Assembly (NCBI GenBank): GCA_903907985.1
Contig: CAIVQG010000003.1
Location: forward strand, 1 to 64,000
Length of the DNA stretch: 64,000 bases
DNA from: an uncultured delta proteobacterium
GTDB lineage: Bacteria > Desulfobacterota > Syntrophia > Syntrophales > Smithellaceae
Direction: 5' to 3'
Below, one piece after another: positions 41,110-50,881 of this stretch. The translations under genes were made by a program, and so were the position numbers. How positions within the stretch are numbered: the first letter of the stretch is position 1; the number at the start of each line of letters is the position of its first letter. A model generated the notes under the pieces. That model made no database searches and was not told the origin of the DNA. It saw nothing but the letters and a program-made list of their open reading frames with translations.

Positions 41110-42119
41110 TCGGCAATTGCCATCAAGGCAATGAATACCAGAAGCCACAGACGGTTTTTGCGTGTCCGCCTTTTTTCGTTGCTGCAGGGCCTCGGATTTC
41201 CTTCCGCGAAAGGCACGGCGATAAAATCATTATTCCTCCGGAAACGCGGCTGTACATTATAATCATAGGTCTCCCTGGACAGATAAACATCCCGCCATTT
41301 CGGGCTATCCTCGGCTTCCGTAAAATTAATTCCACCCTGCATGCCGATGTTTCTGGCACGACCCAGAACCGGTTTATACGAAATTAATCCTAATCTCCCC
41401 TGCAACTCATCCAGACCGATATCCCAACTGGTAAATGACCACTGCTTTCTCACCTGCAGCCATTTTTCCTTGGTAATCCCCCAGCTCCAACCGGTAAATT
41501 TAGCCCTGCTGTTTTCCCTGTTTTCCATTAGGTCGTAAGGATAATCCTCTGGCTGATATTTTTTTACCGGGACAGCGCGCGAATCAATATTGAAACCGGT
41601 TACCGACAAAACCTTTTTATCCGGCATCACATAGGCAAATGCCCACAGGAAATAATTGTAAAAATCCACCGAAGGCACAATGTCATCCTCCAGAACAATA
41701 GCGCCCTGGGCTTCAGTTCTCTTGAAGGCAAATTCCAGTAAATAATGGATATTGGTTGAAGCCGCTACCAGACTATCCCAGAAGTATGCCAGCATTCCCA
41801 GAAAAGGCCGGGTGTGCCGGACAACGATAGTCCTCGTAAAATTTATGCGGTCTATCAGCGCCGCTACTTCCGGATTATGGCCATCCTGGGAAATAATCAG
41901 GATTGTTTTGTCGATATCTTTGACCTGCGCAAGGGCATCGAGCACTTCCTTCAGATAATGCGGCCGACCATAGACCGGCATTAAAATCGGATAAGAATAA
42001 GACTGATCGAGCTTGCGGATCGCTGCCGCTGCTTTTTCCATTTCCCGCGCATTGCGGAATTTGACAATGATCGATGATACAAGCAGGTAGCCCAGCAAAA
42101 TGACGAGAAATGTCACCAT
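41076..42119 (-). CDS. GT13/GNT-I-like glycosyltransferase
   Basis: YPILMPVYGRPHYLKEVLDAL, ILIISQDG, AIVLEDDIVPSVDFYNYFLWAF (EDD), FTGWSWGITKEKWLQV, SWDIGLDELQ, PVLGRARNIGMQGG; N-terminal TM anchor. Confidence 0.78.
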   Translation of the reverse strand: MVTFLVILLGYLLVSSIIVKFRNAREMEKAAAAIRKLDQSYSYPILMPVYGRPHYLKEVLDALAQVKDIDKTILIISQDGHNPEVAALIDRINFTRTIVVRHTRPFLGMLAYFWDSLVAASTNIHYLLEFAFKRTEAQGAIVLEDDIVPSVDFYNYFLWAFAYVMPDKKVLSVTGFNIDSRAVPVKKYQPEDYPYDLMENRENSRAKFTGWSWGITKEKWLQVRKQWSFTSWDIGLDELQGRLGLISYKPVLGRARNIGMQGGINFTEAEDSPKWRDVYLSRETYDYNVQPRFRRNNDFIAVPFAEGNPRPCSNEKRRTRKNRLWLLVFIALMAIAECYLFLYLVKN

Positions 42120-42126
42120 ATTTATC

Positions 42127-43005
42127 CTATCCCATTCTATTTTTTTCCGGAGCGCTGTTTTCCACAGGCAGTTTCCAGTAAGGCCGGAAATAATCCATTA
42201 CCGCATCATCGTTGCCGCCGCCTCGATTTTCACACTTATCCAGCGCAGGACCGGACAGCGTCGTCAGCGACGTAAGATAAACATAGCTTCCCCGAAAGGG
42301 TATAACGTAGCGGGAAATGCCGTTCCTGGCCAGATTTCCGGAAACCCAGATATCATCGACAAAAAATGCCTGCATCGGGGCTTGATCATAATCGAAGAAT
42401 TCGGCGGCAAAGAATTTCGGCTTTACCATGATGCCGCCGCAACCGGTGATAATTTCTACTGCAGCAGGTTGAGAAATTGCTGTTCCTTTAAAGGCACGAC
42501 AATCATTCCATCTCACCGTCCGGGACATCGGCGCCCCTCTGAGACTTAAGGCCGCATCAGGCAGCTTTTGAGAATATTGCCAGAAGGTTTCCACAAATTC
42601 CGCAGGATAAATATTATCATCATCGGCAGTAAGAATAATATCGTCCGGTTTGGTTGACGGGTGGCGAAGAGCGGGAATAAGTTTTGTTGCCGGCCCCCAA
42701 TCCTTCTTTGCATCGATTATTTGTATAGCAGGGCAATTGCGCAACGTCTCCGGTATCGAGTACGCTTTTTTTTCCCGGATGGAAAAGGGCGGTATGGCCA
42801 GATAAATCCGGCGCGGAGGCATGGTCTGATCCATCAGAGATTTCAAGGCAGGATAAATTTTTTCTATCCGGCTGGGAATCGTGGAAAGAGAAATGGTAAT
42901 ATCTGCCTTTGCCTTCTGCGGCTTATCCAGGTATCTCTTTGTATAATCCTCCAGAGAGCGGACATGCAGTGCCGCATAACGATATAGTTCAGAAATTATT
43001 GACAT
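42127..43005 (-). CDS. Putative glycosyltransferase
   Basis: DITISLSTIPSRIEKIYPALKSLMDQTMPPRRIYLAIP...DDIILTADDDNIYPAEFVETF (DDD motif). Confidence 0.72.
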   Translation of the reverse strand: MSIISELYRYAALHVRSLEDYTKRYLDKPQKAKADITISLSTIPSRIEKIYPALKSLMDQTMPPRRIYLAIPPFSIREKKAYSIPETLRNCPAIQIIDAKKDWGPATKLIPALRHPSTKPDDIILTADDDNIYPAEFVETFWQYSQKLPDAALSLRGAPMSRTVRWNDCRAFKGTAISQPAAVEIITGCGGIMVKPKFFAAEFFDYDQAPMQAFFVDDIWVSGNLARNGISRYVIPFRGSYVYLTSLTTLSGPALDKCENRGGGNDDAVMDYFRPYWKLPVENSAPEKNRMG

Positions 43006-43059
43006 TGTGTGCTTATCTTTCCTTTTAACGGTACGAATATATTTTATTGCGGCTATTGT

Positions 43060-43950
43060 TTATTTAGCAGAGCGTTTTTTGCGAAAACAAAAATCTTCCC
43101 GCCAGACCGGAGACGGCGGCAATTTATAGTATATTTCTCGAATGCCGCATAATGTTTCTTTCATTTGTTCAAAAAGCCCAACGCCACTCACGCTCATTTT
43201 TCCGTCATTCCGGGCCTGACCCGGAATCAAGGAATTGTTTGATGATCCTGGATTCCGGCCTTCGCGGGAATGACGATTGTTATTTTCGTTTTTCCATGTT
43301 CCGGAAAAATGATGTTTGGCATACATATGCAGATTAAACGGAAAGACATTCGGATAATACGGATCAGAGGGCGGCAGCCAGCAGATTTGCGGCAGAATAT
43401 GCAGATTATATTGTTTACGATATTTTTGCACAACATCCGTCAGCATCCCCGGCCCAGTAGTTTCTATAACTTCCCCTGAGGGGTAACGGCCGTTGAGGCG
43501 CAGGACAACCTCTTCCATCACCCTGCTAAAAACAGGGTGATCGCTCCGGGCGGCAAAAATGCAATTGGCAATACGCTCGGAGTGCCGGTGGTTCAATAAC
43601 CGCGCCTGCCGCGGCGAAAGGAGCACTTCCACACCAAAGACGGCTTCCGATCCTACAAATAGCGGTTCCATATTCTTATAACATTCCATATCTATATCGG
43701 CATAAACACCACCAGCGGCGGCAACAACAAGATAACGGAAGATATCAGCGCGCTGTACGGGATAAGGACAGCCGTCATAGAGAGATAAAAGATTAGGAAA
43801 ATATTTTTGCACGACGGCCCGACAGGCAGCATCGTCATAAAAACGGTATTCCCAGTGTGGGTGATGCCTGATCCAGGTCTGCTGATATGTAAGGAATTTT
43901 TCCGGCAGGCGGCTCGTTTTCCAGGTCTGGTGAATTATTTTCGGTATCAT
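43060..43950 (-). CDS. GT32-like glycosyltransferase (Gly_transf_sug, DXD) carrying an embedded palindromic repeat
   Basis: MIPKIIHQTWKTSRLPEKFL...YPVQRADIFRYLVVAAAGGVYADIDMECYKN; C-terminal part contains the translated repeat RHSREGRNPGSSNNSLIPGQARNDG. Confidence 0.85.
   Translation of the reverse strand: MIPKIIHQTWKTSRLPEKFLTYQQTWIRHHPHWEYRFYDDAACRAVVQKYFPNLLSLYDGCPYPVQRADIFRYLVVAAAGGVYADIDMECYKNMEPLFVGSEAVFGVEVLLSPRQARLLNHRHSERIANCIFAARSDHPVFSRVMEEVVLRLNGRYPSGEVIETTGPGMLTDVVQKYRKQYNLHILPQICWLPPSDPYYPNVFPFNLHMYAKHHFSGTWKNENNNRHSREGRNPGSSNNSLIPGQARNDGKMSVSGVGLFEQMKETLCGIREIYYKLPPSPVWREDFCFRKKRSAK
43203..43275. repeat. Palindromic repeat element inside a CDS (same family as 26865-26958)
   Basis: CGTCATTCCGGGCCTGACCCGGAATC ... 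GATTCCGGCCTTCGCGGGAATGACG; perfect 9-bp terminal inverted repeat CGTCATTCC/GGAATGACG. Confidence 0.85.
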
Positions 43951-43989
43951 AACTTATCCGCTCGTCCGGCATTAATCGCAGTTTCTCTG

Positions 43990-45201
43990 CTAATAGAGAT
44001 CGGCGGGGTCCGCCTTCAGGACTTTTTTCATGGCAAAGAAACTGGCGACAAGGCACATGAAAACCGTCAGAATAAAAACAAAAAGAATCCGGCCGGGTGT
44101 TATGAACATGAGTATTCGTGTCGAATACTGAATCATGAAATAAAGAATTACGGCGCCAATAACACCGGGGATAAACCCTAAAACGGAGAGCCACAAAGAC
44201 TGTTTGACAACCAGTGAGATCAGAAATTTTTTGGAAAAGCCGACAGCCTTCATTGTGGCGTATTGCGGAAGATGATCGGTTATTTCATTAAACAGAATCT
44301 GATAACAGATAATGACGCCGATGATAAAGCCGATGATAACCCCGATACCAAACACCGCACCGGTCGGCGTGGACTTTATCGTAAACATAACCTCTCTTTT
44401 TCTGGCCTCCTCCGGTGTCAGGAAAATAGTATCATCCGGCAGTATGTCGCGCATTTTCTTTTTAACAGCTTCGATATCCGCACCTGGTTTCAGACGAACC
44501 AAGCCCATATTTACATTATCGATTCTTCCTGTACGATTAGCCCAGGTGGATTCACCCATGATCACATAACCATCAAGTTTGATATTGGGGCCAATTTCCA
44601 CTGTTCCGACTACTTTTTGCCGCTGCCCGCCCAGGATTATTTCGCTTCCTGTTTTGATGTTACCATAGATATTCCGTGAGAAGCGGTCATAGAGAACATT
44701 CCCTCTGATTTTTAACAGTTCCTGATACTTGTCCAAACCGGCTATCAGCAACGGACTGGCCGTATCCTGCGGAAAAGCCAGAATCGAGATAGCCCGGATT
44801 CTTTTTTCCTGCTCATTTAACAAGGTGTCCGCGCCCTCATAAAAGGGGACGACTTCCGCAACCTCTTCCAGTGTGGCGGCCTGCCCCAAACGGGTCCGCG
44901 GGATAGTGGAAGTTTCCAGCATGGAATAGCGCCGCTCGTGCATGATCAGGAGGTCAGCATTGAGCAATGGCGGCAGATTAGCCTGGCTGTCATTGAGTCC
45001 ATTGAAGAAACCTATTTCCATAAACATAATGACAACGGCAAAAGCGACTCCCAGGAGAGAAAGAAGCAGGCGCCCTTTATTATGGAGCAGCATCTTCGAG
45101 GCTAGCGGTATTTTTTGACCGGGAAAAATCTTCATATTAAAATAAGTCCGCCGGATCTGCTTTTCTGACTTTTTGCAACGCCAGAATGCCGGAAATAACA
45201 C
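43990..45201 (-). CDS. ABC transporter permease, DevC/FtsX-like (copy 1)
   Basis: IPLASKMLLHNKGRLLLSLLGVAFAVVIMFMEIGFFNGLNDSQANL; C-terminal FtsX TM region, VLKADPADLY. Confidence 0.87.
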   Translation of the reverse strand: MLFPAFWRCKKSEKQIRRTYFNMKIFPGQKIPLASKMLLHNKGRLLLSLLGVAFAVVIMFMEIGFFNGLNDSQANLPPLLNADLLIMHERRYSMLETSTIPRTRLGQAATLEEVAEVVPFYEGADTLLNEQEKRIRAISILAFPQDTASPLLIAGLDKYQELLKIRGNVLYDRFSRNIYGNIKTGSEIILGGQRQKVVGTVEIGPNIKLDGYVIMGESTWANRTGRIDNVNMGLVRLKPGADIEAVKKKMRDILPDDTIFLTPEEARKREVMFTIKSTPTGAVFGIGVIIGFIIGVIICYQILFNEITDHLPQYATMKAVGFSKKFLISLVVKQSLWLSVLGFIPGVIGAVILYFMIQYSTRILMFITPGRILFVFILTVFMCLVASFFAMKKVLKADPADLY

Positions 45202-46276
45202 TCATCAAAATCGCCAAAAAGAAAACTAATACAGCCAACTCCCACGGCAAATACATGGGCAGCCGGCTGGCCTTTTGGACGAGAAAAGAAACAAAATACC
45301 CCAGGGGCAGCGCCGGAATATAGCTCATCACCGCAAACAGCAGGGCCTGCGTTGCGCCAACTTTATAGATATAATAATTGCTAAAACCCACAGCCTTCAG
45401 GGTGGCAAATTCCCGCAGTTTGTTGGAAATCTCTGTAGAAAGCACCTGAAACAGGATGACCGCCCCAACGACAAAGGCGACAAAAGCTCCGGCTTGGAAC
45501 ATGATCCCTATCGGCTTGACATTGATGAAATAATTTTGTTCTGCCGCAATGAACTTTTTCCGTTCGAAAATAAGCACATCATCCGGAAGCGTTGCTTGCA
45601 AGTCCTGCCTGACCTTTTCCACATCCGCCCCAGTATCCACTTTGATCAGGCCGAAAGTAGCCTCCTGCGGATCTGATCTGGCAAGAGTCCGATATGTTTC
45701 CAGATTCGTGATCACAGATCCGTCACCGAGAAAACTGATTCCCAGCTTATATAAGGCGCTGATCATTACGGGTATATCGTCGATCGCTCCGCGCTTGCTG
45801 CCTATCTGCTTATCCCCGTAATCGGGATGCGAAAGGATATCGAGCATGACCGTATCTTTCTGCAAAAGAGCCGGTAGATTTTCTCTGGCCGCCTTATCCG
45901 GGACAAAATTCGGATTAAGATCATAGCCCATTACCATGCACGATCTTATGTGCAAGTTGGAGTCCGGAATGCGCCACCACATCCTTGCATAATTGAGAGC
46001 GGCTATTTCCTTAACTCCCTCTACCACTTTGGCCTGTACCAGACGTGTTTTATCGAAACGGCCTGTCGTTTCGATACTTTCATAGGTGGCGGATGTCATA
46101 ATCAGGTCATAGTCAAAAAAGTCGTAAATAAGAGTGGAGGTGATGCGGGCCGTGGCCAGGAAACCGAGCTGCATAAAAATAAGCAGTAGAGAAAACGCGA
46201 TACCGCCAATAGCAGCCAGCGTTCTTTTTTTATTCTGAAAAGTGTTGTACCAGGCAAGAGGTATTCTCAGAATCAT
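45137..46276 (-). CDS. ABC transporter permease, DevC/FtsX-like (copy 2)
   Basis: IPLAWYNTFQNKKRTLAAIGGIAFSLLLIFMQLGFLATA; FREFATLKAVGFSNYYI, VRKADPADLF; overlaps the next permease gene. Confidence 0.88.
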   Translation of the reverse strand: MILRIPLAWYNTFQNKKRTLAAIGGIAFSLLLIFMQLGFLATARITSTLIYDFFDYDLIMTSATYESIETTGRFDKTRLVQAKVVEGVKEIAALNYARMWWRIPDSNLHIRSCMVMGYDLNPNFVPDKAARENLPALLQKDTVMLDILSHPDYGDKQIGSKRGAIDDIPVMISALYKLGISFLGDGSVITNLETYRTLARSDPQEATFGLIKVDTGADVEKVRQDLQATLPDDVLIFERKKFIAAEQNYFINVKPIGIMFQAGAFVAFVVGAVILFQVLSTEISNKLREFATLKAVGFSNYYIYKVGATQALLFAVMSYIPALPLGYFVSFLVQKASRLPMYLPWELAVLVFFLAILMSVISGILALQKVRKADPADLF

Positions 46277-46500
46277 TATAAATCCTTACGTACCAGACCA
46301 AATTAATATTGCTTTTCCTATAGATTAAATTCGTATTGAAGTCAATGATCGTCCTCTGTTCGCAATGATGCTTGCAAAAGATGAGATTGCTTGCGTTTAA
46401 TCAAATTCTGTGGTGAAAAAAGAAAGAGTTTCCTGAAGAGACAGGATACGGGGTCTTTCAGGATGCCGCCGACTTGCCGCAAGGAGTGTTTCTTCCGTCT

Positions 46501-48153
46501 ATGGATTACTATTATTTTCTTTTTAAGAAAAACTGGAAGCTTATGATCGTGGCCGCCGTGACCGGTGCAGTGGCGGGATCAGGCTGCTCTGCCCTGATCA
46601 TCTCCCTGATCCATCGTCAACTGCGCCAGAATGCCGGGCCGGAACCATACCTGCCCTTGATATTCGGTCTTTTTATAGTTGCTTACTACGTTCTGAGCTC
46701 CTATTCCGAATACATTCTTCTCTCTCTATCTCAGCAGGAGCTTTGCCGTTTGCGCCTGCGCTTCAGCCAGCGGGTCATGGAACTGCCGCTCAAGCGGATC
46801 GAAGAAATAGGCGGTCCGGATCTCATGGCCTCCCTGACCAACGATGTGGAGAAGATCGCCAACTCTCTGCGCCAGATTCCCACTATTTTCCTCAGCGGCT
46901 CGATGATTCTCGGGGCAGGCCTTTATGTGGCCTGGCTTTCCTGGACTTTATGCCTCATAACTATCGTTCTTTTATCTGTCGGAGTTTACCTGTACCGCCT
47001 GCCTCTGTATAAGCTCTCTCTTCTGCAGCGCTACTGGATACGCCTGCGGGATGGCTGGGACGATCTTTTTCGCCATTTTCACGCCCTGACCCACGGAACA
47101 AAGGAACTCCTCATTCACCGGAACCGGCGGGAAAAGTTCTTCGATCTCTGCCTTCGGGAAACGTGCTTCCAGCTCCGGGACGACGCAATACGGGGAAAGA
47201 CGATCCAGAATCTCTTTTTCCGGATAGGCGACACGCTTTATCTGATTGTACTGGGCCTGATGCTCTTCATCATCGTCCCCTGGCTGAAAATAGAAAATGA
47301 CATTCTTCTGGGCTACGTCATGGCCGGTCTGTTCATCATGGCCCCCCTGGGATCTCTTTTGAACTTCGGCCCCAATTTCGGAGAAGCCGTGGTTGCCCTG
47401 GATAAGCTCAAAGCCTTGGGCGTCCCGCTAAAGGAAAAGGAAAAGCGGTCCGATCAGTCCGAGATGCGTTTTGCTGCCGACACCGGCCCCGTGGCCCTCA
47501 TCCGCCTGGAAGGCGTCACCTATCACTACCAACGGGAAATAGACGACGATAAATTCCGCCTGGGACCGATCAACCTGGAAATCCGCGAAGGAGAAACAAC
47601 TTTCATTGTCGGAGGCAACGGAAGCGGCAAGACGACGCTTCTGAAAATTCTGTGCGGTCTGTATACCCCCGAAGAGGGAAAGATCTTCTGGCTGGGAGAA
47701 GAAGTAACGGGTGAAAATTGCGAGACTTACCGGCAGTTTTTTTCCGTCGTTTTTTCCGACTTCTACCTTTTTGATAACCTGTTCGGCCTCGAATCTCCTT
47801 CCCGGGACAATGAAACGCTGAAGTATTTGCAGCGCCTGCACCTGGACAGAAAAGTAACCATTGAGGACGGAAAGCTCTCGACCGTTGATCTTTCGCAAGG
47901 GCAACGCAAGCGTCTGGCCCTGCTCACCGCCTACCTGGAAGACCGTCCGGTCTATATATTTGACGAATGGGCAGCCGATCAGGATCCGGTCTTTAAAGGC
48001 GTTTTTTACCGGGAACTTCTGCCGGAATTGAAGGAGCAGGGAAAAACACTCCTCGTCATCACCCATGACGATACCTGGTACGACACGGCCGACCGGATTA
48101 TCAAACTCCGTGACGGCCAACTTGCGGAAGGCGCCGCGAGGACGGATACATGA
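46501..48153 (+). CDS. ABC exporter, fused TM-ATPase, cyclic-peptide exporter (SyrD/PvdE)-like
   Basis: N-terminal six-TM-type domain, VGGNGSGKTTLLKILCGLYTPEEG, DLSQGQRKRLALLTAYLEDRPVYIFDEWAADQDPVFK. Confidence 0.88.
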   Translation: MDYYYFLFKKNWKLMIVAAVTGAVAGSGCSALIISLIHRQLRQNAGPEPYLPLIFGLFIVAYYVLSSYSEYILLSLSQQELCRLRLRFSQRVMELPLKRIEEIGGPDLMASLTNDVEKIANSLRQIPTIFLSGSMILGAGLYVAWLSWTLCLITIVLLSVGVYLYRLPLYKLSLLQRYWIRLRDGWDDLFRHFHALTHGTKELLIHRNRREKFFDLCLRETCFQLRDDAIRGKTIQNLFFRIGDTLYLIVLGLMLFIIVPWLKIENDILLGYVMAGLFIMAPLGSLLNFGPNFGEAVVALDKLKALGVPLKEKEKRSDQSEMRFAADTGPVALIRLEGVTYHYQREIDDDKFRLGPINLEIREGETTFIVGGNGSGKTTLLKILCGLYTPEEGKIFWLGEEVTGENCETYRQFFSVVFSDFYLFDNLFGLESPSRDNETLKYLQRLHLDRKVTIEDGKLSTVDLSQGQRKRLALLTAYLEDRPVYIFDEWAADQDPVFKGVFYRELLPELKEQGKTLLVITHDDTWYDTADRIIKLRDGQLAEGAARTDT

Positions 48154-49298
48154 AAGGAAAATCATTCTATCGCGAACTCCTCGACAATTCTTATGACCGA
48201 TTCCCAGCTTATCCCGAAGGACGCTATCAGGGCAGAGGAATCGTTCTTTGCGCCGGAGGCCCCATCCATCTATGCAATGCTTATGTTTGCCTGCAATTTC
48301 TCAGGACTTTTACCGATCTGCCCATTGAACTCTTTTATGCAGGCCCGGCGGAAATGCCGGAGGCGGTACAGGATTTCCTCCATGATGATTTTGGTCCTAT
48401 CACCGTTCAGGATATATCCTCGTGCAGATTCCGCGAAGAACAGCCCTTTCTTTCCATCCGGAATTTCCGGGGTTGCCAGATTAAACCCTATGCCCTGCTT
48501 TATTCCTCTTTTGAGGAAATCTTCTATATCGACGTGGATAATATTCCCCTGCAATCTCCAGTCCCCCTCTTTACTTCCGAGGAGTATATGCAGACCGGTG
48601 CTCTTTTCTGGCCGGATCTGACAATAACAAAATCCACCACGGAAGAACTTTTCCAGGTATTCGGTGTTACATCCGAATTACTGAAGCGGGATCTGGAATT
48701 TGAATCAGGTCAAATTGTTCTCGACAAGCGCCGGTGCTGGAAGGCACTCCTCACTGTTTGTCTGGCCAACTCGGACGTAGAGAATTTTCGCGAATACTGT
48801 TACAATCACACACTGGGAGACAAGGACACCTTCCGTCTCGCCTTTCAGTTCGCCGGACAACCTTATCATCTGGTGCAGCATCCTCCGCTCCAAGTCGGAA
48901 ACCACTACTTCATCATCCCCGTTCCTCTGACTGATCTCACCATTAAAATCCAGCACGATCTGGGGTCATTCTATGCAACGGGAATCCTGCAGCATGGTCT
49001 GAAAGGTCTTCCCTTGTTTGCCCATAAAACAGTTTGTGAATGGGATATGTACCAGCGTTTTAGGAATCTCCTGTACATCGAATCTCGGGACGGGAACATA
49101 CTGCCTGCGGAGGAGCTGGCAGTATGGGAAAGCCGGGGCTACGGATATCTGGAAGAATTCCAAAAGCGCTATATGGGGATTTTCGGAAGAGACTATTTCA
49201 GGGAATTCCGGGGACTGCTGGCAAGATTGATCATTGCGTTTCTGGACGGAGTAAAATATTGGCGTACCGGAAAATCAGCACTATCACCGAAAAAATAA
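48150..49298 (+). CDS. GT71/MNN1-like (alpha-mannosyltransferase-type) glycosyltransferase
   Basis: LPIELFYAGPAEMPEAVQDFL, GCQIKPYALLYSSFEEIFYIDVDNIPLQSPVPLFTSEEY; ATGA overlap with the ABC exporter. Confidence 0.72.
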   Translation: MKGKSFYRELLDNSYDRFPAYPEGRYQGRGIVLCAGGPIHLCNAYVCLQFLRTFTDLPIELFYAGPAEMPEAVQDFLHDDFGPITVQDISSCRFREEQPFLSIRNFRGCQIKPYALLYSSFEEIFYIDVDNIPLQSPVPLFTSEEYMQTGALFWPDLTITKSTTEELFQVFGVTSELLKRDLEFESGQIVLDKRRCWKALLTVCLANSDVENFREYCYNHTLGDKDTFRLAFQFAGQPYHLVQHPPLQVGNHYFIIPVPLTDLTIKIQHDLGSFYATGILQHGLKGLPLFAHKTVCEWDMYQRFRNLLYIESRDGNILPAEELAVWESRGYGYLEEFQKRYMGIFGRDYFREFRGLLARLIIAFLDGVKYWRTGKSALSPKK

Positions 49299-49982
49299 CC
49301 AGCTGCCAAAGAGAGCTGCAAGCACCAACAACAGCATCCGGGCATGGTCGAACAAAAACCCAAGAAGGCGGCTATCCCAGGCATGCCAGCTGTTGCCCCG
49401 GATATGCCGGACAATGGATGTCGCTTCCTTACCACCGTAAAGCGACTGCGGCAGGATGAACATCTCTGCTTTAGCCGGAAAGTTACGGTACTGCCGGGTT
49501 AAATACAAAGGTCCCGTGGAAAACATCACCCGGAAATGCCGCAGGAGAAGCGGGTTCCGGCTGAATTTGCGGTGGGCCCTGGCAAGATTATTAATCATCT
49601 GCAGGAAAAACGGATGCTTCGGTTCTGTCATAATGAGATCATTGGAAAACCCGACTGGTTCTGTCTGAGGAATAATGGCCTTATGGGATAGGAGAAAATC
49701 GCCGTTGCGGTTGCAGATTACATCGAGATCGGAATAAATTCCTCCATATTCATAGAGGATGAAATACCGTGAGGCATCGACCCGCTGGATGGCGTAAGGA
49801 TAATCCCGGTATGTTTCAATAAACCAGGGATACCGCTCCGCTATGAAGCTCTCCAGGTCCCTGTCGGTCCAAAAAATGTATCGCCAATCCGGGTGAAACC
49901 GCTGCCAGGAAGCTTTCGACTCCGCCCACTCCCGGGGAATGTCTTCGGTCTTCCAGGTCTGGTGGATGATTTTAGGTATCAT
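49284..49982 (-). CDS. GT32-like glycosyltransferase (Gly_transf_sug, DXD)
   Basis: MIPKIIHQTWKTEDIPREW...YPYAIQRVDASRYFILYEYGGIYSDLDVICNRN; paralogous to 43060-43950. Confidence 0.87.
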   Translation of the reverse strand: MIPKIIHQTWKTEDIPREWAESKASWQRFHPDWRYIFWTDRDLESFIAERYPWFIETYRDYPYAIQRVDASRYFILYEYGGIYSDLDVICNRNGDFLLSHKAIIPQTEPVGFSNDLIMTEPKHPFFLQMINNLARAHRKFSRNPLLLRHFRVMFSTGPLYLTRQYRNFPAKAEMFILPQSLYGGKEATSIVRHIRGNSWHAWDSRLLGFLFDHARMLLLVLAALFGSWLFFR

Positions 49983-50098
49983 TGAAAACTGGGCCTGCTT
50001 TCCCGAAACTGAAAAAAAATCTTTTTCTTATTTTTTATGATAGAACATATTACATTGTATTGAAACAATAATAATCATTTTCCTCGAGAGAAAAGGCA

Positions 50099-50881
50099 AT
50101 GAAAGGTTTTGTAATACCAATTCCCAGGATGTATCAAAACATCGCCGTGAAAAATATTAAAAGAATCAGGAATCATTTTAATTGCAGGGCTCCTATTGAA
50201 GTCTGGGAAGCCGGAAGCGAACTGGAGCAAGCAGTTAAAACTGAAATTGCCCAATTTGGCGGTATTTCATTTCGCAACACTGATGAGTTCGGGGAAAATG
50301 CCGAATCCTGGAGAGGTTTTCAGATCAAGGCATATGCGGCTTATCACTCCCATTTTAGTGAATTTGTCTTGTGTGATGCGGATGTGCGTTTTCTTCAGGA
50401 ACCATTGATGCCCTTTGAGACTGACGGATATAAGGAAACGGGTAGCTTTTTCTTTCGGGACCTGAAAAAATGGAAATTTTCCCGTCTCGGAAATTCAAAA
50501 ATAAAATTTCATAGCATTGAGTTTTTAGAACGAAGAAAAGCCTGGATTCGCAGTTTAATGCCTGTTGCATCACCACATTTTCCAATTGAATGGTCGTATA
50601 TCTATGACGATGAAATTCCGGTAGAACCAGTTGCCGAAGCCTATATGGAAGCCGGCGTTGTGTATATGGATAAAAACATCCATCAAGATTCCATGCAGGC
50701 AATTCTCGAGATGAATACTCAGCGCGATGTTTCTTATAGTGTTGTTCATGGCGATAAGGAAACCTGGTGGCTGGGGTGCTGTGTGGCCAATAAGCCCTTC
50801 TATATGAATCCACAATATCCGTTTTTTATTTTTAAACTAATCCAGACAATCGGGATTAAGCCTTTTTATGTGCAAAAATAA
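50099..50881 (+). CDS. GT71/MNN1-like glycosyltransferase (second)
   Basis: ESWRGFQIKAYAAYHSHFSEFVLCDADVRFLQEPLMPFETDGYKETGSFFFRD parallels the KPYALLYSSFEEIFYIDVDN block of 48150-49298. Confidence 0.65.
   Translation: MKGFVIPIPRMYQNIAVKNIKRIRNHFNCRAPIEVWEAGSELEQAVKTEIAQFGGISFRNTDEFGENAESWRGFQIKAYAAYHSHFSEFVLCDADVRFLQEPLMPFETDGYKETGSFFFRDLKKWKFSRLGNSKIKFHSIEFLERRKAWIRSLMPVASPHFPIEWSYIYDDEIPVEPVAEAYMEAGVVYMDKNIHQDSMQAILEMNTQRDVSYSVVHGDKETWWLGCCVANKPFYMNPQYPFFIFKLIQTIGIKPFYVQK

Noticed and set aside
43152-43337. 61-aa plus ORF containing RHSGPDPESRNCLMILDSGLRGNDD
   Set aside because: Reads the opposite strand of the palindromic repeat; a common spurious ORF type.
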